This document shows, one piece after another, positions 57,660 to 64,000 of a stretch of 64,000 bases of DNA. The DNA lies in the NCBI GenBank assembly GCA_029204225.1, contig CM055100.1, forward strand, positions 54,681,597 through 54,745,596, in the 5' to 3' direction. Made by a program: the position numbers and the translations under genes. The notes beneath the pieces are model-generated. The model was not told where the DNA came from, did no database searches, and worked only from the letters and a program-made list of their open reading frames with translations. The number at the start of each line of letters is the position of its first letter. Position 1 is the first letter of the stretch. This DNA is from Diphasiastrum complanatum. Lineage: Eukaryota > Streptophyta > Lycopodiopsida > Lycopodiales > Lycopodiaceae.

Positions 57660-59838
57660 CAACTAGATGTATTACATTCAGATCAGTCTAGCGATGAAGA
57701 CACTACTCAAGTTAACAGGGTAAGTAATAAACATGCATGTTTTCTTGTTCATAAAGACTTTGTTATTATAAGTTAAACTATTGTGCTAAAGTGACATGTA
57801 TTTGATTTTTATTTCTCATAAAAAAATTATTTTCAAAATAAAATATGGTGCACATGCCTCAAGTGTGATGGACAAAAGATGTGTGAAGACGCATTGTTGA
57901 AAATCGTTTGTGGAAGTTTGGACAAAAAGAAGAAGGTCAACCATCGAATTTGGAAGACGTTGAGGTTTGTTAACTTTATATGATTGTTTTTTATTATAAT
58001 CTTCGCCAATCTATATATGTCACTTATGTAATTTGTTTCATGTGTGTAGCCAATACATCGAATGCCATTCCACGAAGTTGATCCATCCGTGTTTAGTTAC
58101 AATCAACGTCAACTTTTGATAGACATGAGAAAACAAAGAATGAAACAAATTTAAGAGGCAAACACAATTGGAAAAAAGAGAAATCAACTTGATTCTAATG
58201 ATTATGATGATGAGGTGCAACACGATGAAGCAATGCACAACATGTTTGAATCTTACTTTGAAACAAATGAGAATGATGATATGCATGCATCTTCAAATGA
58301 AAACGGAGATCACGAACAATTTGAGATGGATGAAGACGAGATTCTATTGCGCAAGGAGGCAGACACTCCTCTATATCCTGGAGCATCCATTTCGAGACTA
58401 GCTACGTCAATTCTTATTCTAAACTTTCAAGCAACATACAAATAGAGTGATCATAGCATGACATTTGTATTCGGGTACTTAACGCATAACACAACTATTA
58501 TACTTTATACTATATTTACGTTAAGTTAATTTTTTTTTTCTAACAACTCACATTGCTCTTTTTTTAGGCTGTTGCATCGAATACTTCCGAAAGAAAATGT
58601 GATACCTAAAACCAATACATGCATGTCCAGAAGACCATGTTCTATATAGAGGTGAGCATTCAGAAAAGCTTCAATGTCCAATGTGTAACGCTTCACATTT
58701 TTGAGATGACGTACAAGGGGATAAAGTGCCACGAAAAGTGTTACGACATTTTTCAATTATCCCACGATTGCAACGTTTATTTCGATGTAAATATTTGGCA
58801 CAACTAATGGATTGGCATGTCAAAAATCGATCTACGGATGACATGATGCGAGTACCAAGTGATTCACTTGCATGGAAACATATTGAAGACCAATGGCCCG
58901 AGTTTAAAAATGAACCTCGTAATTTGAGATTTGGCCTTGCTATGGATAGCATAAATCCTTTTAGCGTTCAAGCATCAACTTGGTCCACATGGCCAGTTGT
59001 GCTCGTTAATTATAACATACCTCCATGGTTGAGTATTAAAACAGGACACTTGTTATTGGCTTTATTTATTCCAGGAAAGTACAAGGCCAAGAACATGGAT
59101 GTGTATCTTGCACCTTTGATCGATGAATTGTGCAAAATGGTATTCACGCTTACGACATCTCAAGACCTTTACAACAAAGAAACTTCGTTGTTCGTGAAAT
59201 TCTATGCATGTTATATTTGTGGACCACTTTTGGAGGGTCGACATAGCACAAATATGTTAAAAAGGGTGGCGTACGAAAATCATCGCAAATACTTGCCACC
59301 TGATCATCCTTTTTGAAGGTTGAATAGGCAATTTTTTGGAGGGCGATAAGATAATCCTCTAACTACACCACCACCCCCATGCATGGGAGTAGCGGAATGG
59401 CATGGTGAATGGCTTAAACATCACGACGTTAATTTTTTTCATGGAATGAATCCATTGATGGTATGAAATGGTTGTCTATTTTTCATAAATTACCCTATTG
59501 GAGGAATTTATTGATAAACCCTCTATTGGATCCTATGCACATATTCAAAAATATCGGTGAATCCTTATGGAACCACATCATTGGCATAAAAGACAACTCC
59601 GCAGCTCGTAAAGATCTACAAGCGGCCGATGTGAAAAGACCCTATTGGATTCAATACACCGAAGGTGGAGATGAGATTCTACCTAGCATGCCGTGGATTC
59701 TTACAAAAGAGCAACTCTCATATGTTAAACATGTCATAAAACAAATGAGAACTCCACAGGCTCTGCACATTCTTTATGCAAATCATTTACCAATGATGGT
59801 AAATTAAGTGGATTAAAATCGCATGATTGGCATAAGAT
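57660..59838 (+). pseudogene. TNP2-like CACTA transposase, element 3 (truncated)
   Basis: N-terminal exons: 'DQSSDEDTTQVNR' (about 57690-57720), 'VENRLWKFGQKEEGQPSNLE' (about 57900-57960) and 'ADTPLYPGASISRLATSILI' (to 58445). The core is 'VPRKVLRHFSIIPRLQRLFR', 'LRFGLAMDSINPFSVQAST', 'VVLVNYNIPPWLSIKTGHLL' (58726-59130), then an internal deletion where the third catalytic region should follow, 'RVAYENHRKYLPPDHPF', and 'LLDPMHIFKNIGESLWNHII' (59463-59807). Homology stops in 'GLKSHDWHK' at 59838. DUF4218, DUF4216 and the tail are lost. Confidence 0.8.
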
Positions 59839-60030
59839 CCCCTTGAGAAGACCAACCTCTTGAGGAGAAGATCTAGAGCCATGGATGCCTAGATAAGAAC
59901 AAATAAATGAAACCAAGAAAAGACAAAAAAGAGAAAAAGTAACAAAGATGAACGCCGCACAATTCTAGGCTATTCCATGTGTAGATCCAAAGCTAAGATT
60001 GACAACCTTAGCAAGCCTAGATTCCCACTC

Positions 60031-60357
60031 CTATCCCGATACTACACGACTACTCACCAACTTGGAGATCCAAGCTGCTTCTTTGCTCTCTTGATCGCAC
60101 CGATTAGGGAGGCATGGAAAGGGTCCAACATCCACATCAACTTCAGCATCCTTTGCCTCTTCAAGATTTAAGAACTTGCCTTCATAGAGAATCACATCTC
60201 TACTCAACACAATTTTGTTAGTAGAGATTTCAAGAATTTTAGAAGCTTTCTTTGATGTAGAGTATCCTACCATAATCTCTTTGATAGAGTTGGGATCCTC
60301 ATTGGTCCTTACATTCAAGGGAACATGAACAGAACAAATGGATCCAAAGATCCTCAT
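60031..60357 (-). pseudogene. Ty1/copia integrase C-terminal relic
   Basis: The minus strand reads 'MRIFGSICSVHVPLNVRTNE', 'DPNSIKEIMVGYSTSKKASK', 'NKIVLSRDVILYEGKF'. This matches the copia block FG..A..HVP...R.KLD.KS...IFVGY......Y......K.V.SRDV.F.E. It belongs with the integrase piece at 61257-61500. Confidence 0.8.
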
Positions 60358-60900
60358 GTGATCAACTTGTTGATTTCACACGTGTGGAGTGCCCACTACA
60401 TGTGCTTGTGATCTCCTAAGGTGTGTGGATGCACTAAGATCAAGACTAGATTGAGATTCAAGATCTATCTTTGATTCTATGGCAAAAACACACTACTACA
60501 TGCATTCAATCACTTCCAACTCTCACTCACACATGTGAGAAGTGTTCAAAAAATAATCCAAGTCAAAACAAGTTGCTCTCCTTGAGTAGAGAGAGAAAAT
60601 CATCAATAGCTCTTGGGTAGAGAGAGAAAGCTAGAAAACCAATAACACTCAAAATTCACTCAATCCCAAAATCAATTAGATCCAAATAAGAAGTACAATG
60701 ATACTAGTAGATCCACGAGCTACCACACTTTTTCCACCTCTTAATCCTGTTGGACCATTGATCCATTCAAATCTAAATTCTATTGGATCATTTTCAAGCA
60801 TATCTCAAATTCTATTGGACCACTCATGGTTCCACCTCTAAATCCTACTGGACCTCTTAAACTTCATCAAACAAAAGTATTACACTTGTCTACACTCTAA

Positions 60901-61244
60901 TTGGCTCGAGTTTGGCCTCCTACTCTATTTTGGCTCAATAGTGCCATTATAAGTGGAAATGGATAATTTGCCATCTATGTCAAATTTGACCCTATTAACA
61001 TCCTACACCTAGATGCTTGATACAAAAAACATAAGACCCCTATATCTAACATAGATAATCTTTTTCAATTCTGGCTCGAGTTTGGCCTCCTACTCTATTT
61101 TGGCTCAATAGTGGCATTACAAGTGGATATGGATAATTTTCCATCTATGCCAAATTTGACCCTATCAACATCCTACACCTAGATGCTTGATACAAAAAAA
61201 CATAAGACCCCTATATCTAACATAGATAATCTTTGTCAATTCTT
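60901..61244. repeat. 172-bp tandem duplication
   Basis: GGCTCGAGTTTGGCCTCC starts at 60901 and again at 61073. Both copies run to AACATAGATAATCTTTnTCA with about eight substitutions. The duplication separates two copia integrase pieces. Confidence 0.9.
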
Positions 61245-61256
61245 CACACAACTTTT

Positions 61257-61500
61257 GGCTTCTTCTTATACAACAATTGAAATTTTGTTTTCCCTACAAT
61301 AGCAAGATTAGGCAATCTATTACACAAGCACAGGTGAGAGCCTCACACCCAAAAGACTTTGGTAGATGTGCATCCAATCTCACAGCTTTCTCAAAGAGTT
61401 CGATTCTTCCTCTCAGCCACTACATTTTGCTGAGGTGACTAGGCACATGTGATTTCCTTCTTGAAAGCAAGTTGCTCACAATGTTCTTGAAATGCAAAAT
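61257..61500 (-). pseudogene. Ty1/copia integrase core relic
   Basis: The minus strand gives 'CEQLAFKKEITCA', then 'SPQQNVVAERKNRTL', the copia integrase signature (TPQQNGVAERKNRT, containing the catalytic Glu). Stops follow after NRTL. Same orientation as the piece at 60031-60357. Confidence 0.75.
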
Positions 61501-61771
61501 CTTTTGAAATGGGTCAATCCAAGACATTCTTGCAAAATAAATATTTTTGACTTTCATATGGTTCGTCATTGTCAACTCAAAATTAAATGCAAGTACATCC
61601 ACATCTTTGAGATTTACATTATCGACTCTTGGCTGATTCTTTGTTGAACACTTCCATTTGCCTTTTGGATCTAATTGTAATATTTCTAGCTTGTATCTTC
61701 CCAAAAAAAGAATTTGTTGAAGTGGTATGCATCCAATCCACATGTACGATTTTTGCCAACATGTCGTTGCT

Positions 61772-62554
61772 CTAAATAAAGCCAATTACTTTAACATTCC
61801 AAAATGGATGATTTTTGTTATTTTTTGAGGTTAGAAGTGAAATGAGACTACCGACCTTTATTCCATCGAGTTTAACAGACCCTTTAGCCTTCAAAAAATT
61901 TATAGTTTGTCGACTTTTTCTAGAATCCAAATAAATCTCACGTTCTTCATTTTGTAGAAGGGTCAAAGGCTCAGTATGTTGTGGAGCAATAGAGGAATCA
62001 ACTATCATTGTTAAAATTGAAAATCTAAATGGCCAGTGAAACTCCTTAGATGAGTTTGCATCTCCCAAGCTAAGCAAATTAAGCTTTTGTTCTTCATAAA
62101 AATCCATCTGCCAATGTTGATCAAGCTTGTCAAGAAATTGGTATGCTATTTGAATGGTCGTTTTCAAAAAGTTTAGTGCCACAAATTGATTAACTGGACG
62201 ATGTTCTCTTTGAGCCTTTTGCTCTTCCACGATAGAAGTTAGATGACACAAAGGTGCAAGCTTAACTTGAGAAGAGGGCACACTTTGTAAGAAACAAACT
62301 CCTTCAGAAGGTAACCATGCCATAGAGTTTGAACGGTGCTTTCCCCACAATAAAGTGATGCCACCGATACTATTTGCAATTTTGAACAGATGTTGAAATC
62401 TAATATCATTTATTGGTCCAATGCAATATTCCTTTGACGTTTTGATGTTATCTCTAAAATCAAATGTGTCATAGTAAAAAACACATTTGGTGTAGGGGTG
62501 TACGACTCCTCGATAATACTTTGTAGTACTGGCAAAGAAAAAGCTTTTTTGCAT
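61772..62554 (-). CDS. unknown open frame, 260 codons
   Basis: I do not recognise it. It contains 'YYRGVVHPYTKCVFYYDTFD', 'EYCIGPINDIRFQHLFKIAN', 'VNQFVALNFLKTTIQIAYQF' and a basic C-terminus 'GSLISLLTSKNNKNHPFW'. No signal peptide or membrane segment is seen. It stands alone among decayed DNA, so it could be an exon of a degenerate gene or a chance frame. Neighbouring minus-strand pieces at 61785-61420 and 62900-62650 may belong to the same relic. Confidence 0.3.
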   Translation of the reverse strand: MQKSFFFASTTKYYRGVVHPYTKCVFYYDTFDFRDNIKTSKEYCIGPINDIRFQHLFKIANSIGGITLLWGKHRSNSMAWLPSEGVCFLQSVPSSQVKLAPLCHLTSIVEEQKAQREHRPVNQFVALNFLKTTIQIAYQFLDKLDQHWQMDFYEEQKLNLLSLGDANSSKEFHWPFRFSILTMIVDSSIAPQHTEPLTLLQNEEREIYLDSRKSRQTINFLKAKGSVKLDGIKVGSLISLLTSKNNKNHPFWNVKVIGFI

Positions 62555-62599
62555 CTCAACTTTTTAGAAAGGCAACTAAACATTTGGTCAATTTAATCA

Positions 62600-64000
62600 T
62601 GAGTGTGACCCACCAATAAAAATCCTATTTTAATTTTTTTGAAAATTGTCAAATCAACCAACATGAATAAATATGCCAGCACTATTTGATTTTTTATTTT
62701 CTCTGGTAGTATTATTAACTTGCAAGTAGAGAATCTCAAGAACTTCAAGACTATTGCCAAATTCAACTATTAATTTGTGAATTATGGTAATGGTCAATTT
62801 TGGATCATTTTGAACATTGGGATAATTGAAATACACTTTAAACTGTAGGGTGGCATTGAATATAAGAGTTTTAACCAAATGAACTTGGATAAAATCCACT
62901 TATTTAGATTTTTTGACACCCATACAAAATGTGGCAGTAGCATTTTCTTTTGATCCATTCCATCAATTACGAGACCCAAATACATTTGAGAACATTCCAA
63001 ATACTTTTTCTTGTGTTTTGCAAGCTTTTGTCTTTACAGTTGTTTGTTGCTCTTTGTGGATTATCTGTCAAATACCTTTTTCTTGAGTACTTTTTTGCTT
63101 ATTCTCTAAGTAATTTTTAATTGCTCGCAGATGATGGTACAGACAGACATTCTGGATTTTTTGGGGATTTCCACCAGACCAAAATCTCTCTTTCACAATT
63201 TCACAAAATAAGAATAACTTAGATGTTGAACATTTTTTGAGTTTGCAAAATCTTTGTACATCAAGAATATTTTCAATTTCTAGATATTGTCTAGGAGGTG
63301 AAAGTATAGAGAATTTAGAAGTTTCTCAACATGCACGTCTATGAAATGCGTCAAATTAACCATGCTTTTATAGTTAAAGAGTCCGGAGAAACGGTTCGAC
63401 TTTGAACAGAACCTTGAAGAACTAGGATCTTTTTTTAATCTCGTGTGAATACGAGCAAGTCTTGAATTTCCAATTGGCCGGATAGCCTTGAAAGCCTTGC
63501 TACAAACTTTGGTTGTTTCTAAAAAGTAAGTGAAACATTTCATATCAGACGTTACAGACGAACAAAGATAATAATTTTGATCATTTTTTGTCCTTGAAAA
63601 AAAGTTTGAGCGGTACAACATGGACTGTCAAGGAGTAGAAATGCACTCAAAAAAAGTTTGTTGTTTAACATTCTAAAGTGGGCCCACTAGAGTTGAAGAG
63701 ATTATGTGGGTAGCATATCATTATTAGGGACGCATTCATTGCATTAACTCGTGGGTAGCATCTATCAATGCAAGCTCCCTCCCAAATCCTCAAAAAGTGA
63801 AATGTACTACCAAAAGGTACAATGAAAAATGGGTTCCTTTTTTTGTACCACCAAACCATGCTTTTAGCCATGTTGGTTCTCATAAATATGTGTGCTTGCA
63901 TGCAACCTTGTCATAGAACCTAGATTGAGGTCAAAGTTTATTGATTATGCATATCATACTTGAACCAAAGTAGTCAATTGATATGCTCAATGAATTAATG
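62600..64000. other. unclassified DNA at the window edge
   Basis: Only short frames are present, for example minus-strand 'RPIGNSRLARIHTRLKKDPS' at 63621-63280. None resembles a family I know. AT-rich, probably decayed mobile DNA. Confidence 0.35.

Larger units (their letters stand above)
42239..59838. mobile_element. CACTA element 3, split by a gypsy element, right end lost
   Basis: The terminus CACTACAACACCTGTCG at 42239 is a textbook CACTA end. Subterminal repeats built on GACGTCGGA/TCCGACGTC fill 42257-42605 and resume at 55590-55850 after the gypsy insertion. A leftward TNPA-like gene (56379-57374) and a rightward TNP2 gene (57660-59838) follow. Homology stops at about 59838 inside TNP2, where copia sequence begins. 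Confidence 0.75.

Noticed and set aside
61772-62554. BAH-domain protein
   Set aside because: A 'YYDTF...' stretch is faintly reminiscent, but the rest does not align and no partner domain is present.

Overview
The window comes from a land-plant nuclear genome: AT-rich, with GT-AG introns, plant-type CACTA transposons, a Ty3/gypsy element with a tRNA-Asp primer site, Ty1/copia relics, long GA/TC and TG microsatellites, and one plant membrane ARM-repeat gene. I cannot name the species. Apart from that gene (22194-24920, minus) and a captured SWIM-finger fragment, almost everything recognisable is mobile DNA, mostly decayed and nested.

The most unusual content is a DNA-transposon family present as two diverged copies, here called 'H3U' (working name). 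Its genes are: (i) a putative DDE transposase of a superfamily I cannot name (copy 2: 31513-34152; copy 1 fragment: 2957-3537); (ii) a single gene that fuses a histone-H3 fold to a Ulp1/SENP-like (C48) cysteine peptidase (copy 1: 6049-20337; copy 2: 34928-36378); (iii) a convergent minus-strand gene of unknown function (20540-20938; 36560-37445). Copy 1 also has a divergent minus-strand gene coding for a signal-peptide-like protein (3650-5426). The H3-Ulp1 gene starts from a dense G-box (CACGTG) promoter, bidirectional in copy 1, and repeated 16-bp TATCG motifs lie in the 5' UTRs.

Layout. 1-2960: unclassified DNA, an LTR relic and a copia 5' LTR/PBS/gag fragment. 2957-20940: H3U copy 1, split inside an H3-Ulp1 intron by a near-complete CACTA element (7224-19526) with GCGTGGATAATCCACGC palindrome arrays at both ends, a decayed TNP2 gene holding a SET-domain segment, and a TNPA-like (Transposase_24) gene. 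20943-24920: SWIM fragment and ARM gene. 25000-31000: simple repeats, a copia relic and a second TNPA-like gene. 31450-37548: H3U copy 2, cut on the right by CACTA element 2 (37549-about 42022, TNP2 only). 42239-59838: CACTA element 3, interrupted by a complete-length 12,968-bp gypsy element (42611-55578) with matching LTRs and a perfect CCAAC target duplication; its TNPA-like and TNP2 genes follow at 56379-59838. 59840-61500: copia relics with a 172-bp tandem duplication. 61500-64000: decayed or unknown DNA with one 260-codon open frame.

Nesting gives relative ages: H3U copy 1 predates CACTA 1, H3U copy 2 predates CACTA 2, and CACTA 3 predates the gypsy element. In the three CACTA contexts the genes point outwards, as in En/Spm-type elements. 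The functional suggestion for H3U (a transposon-encoded histone variant coupled to a SUMO/ubiquitin-like protease) is inference from domain identity only.
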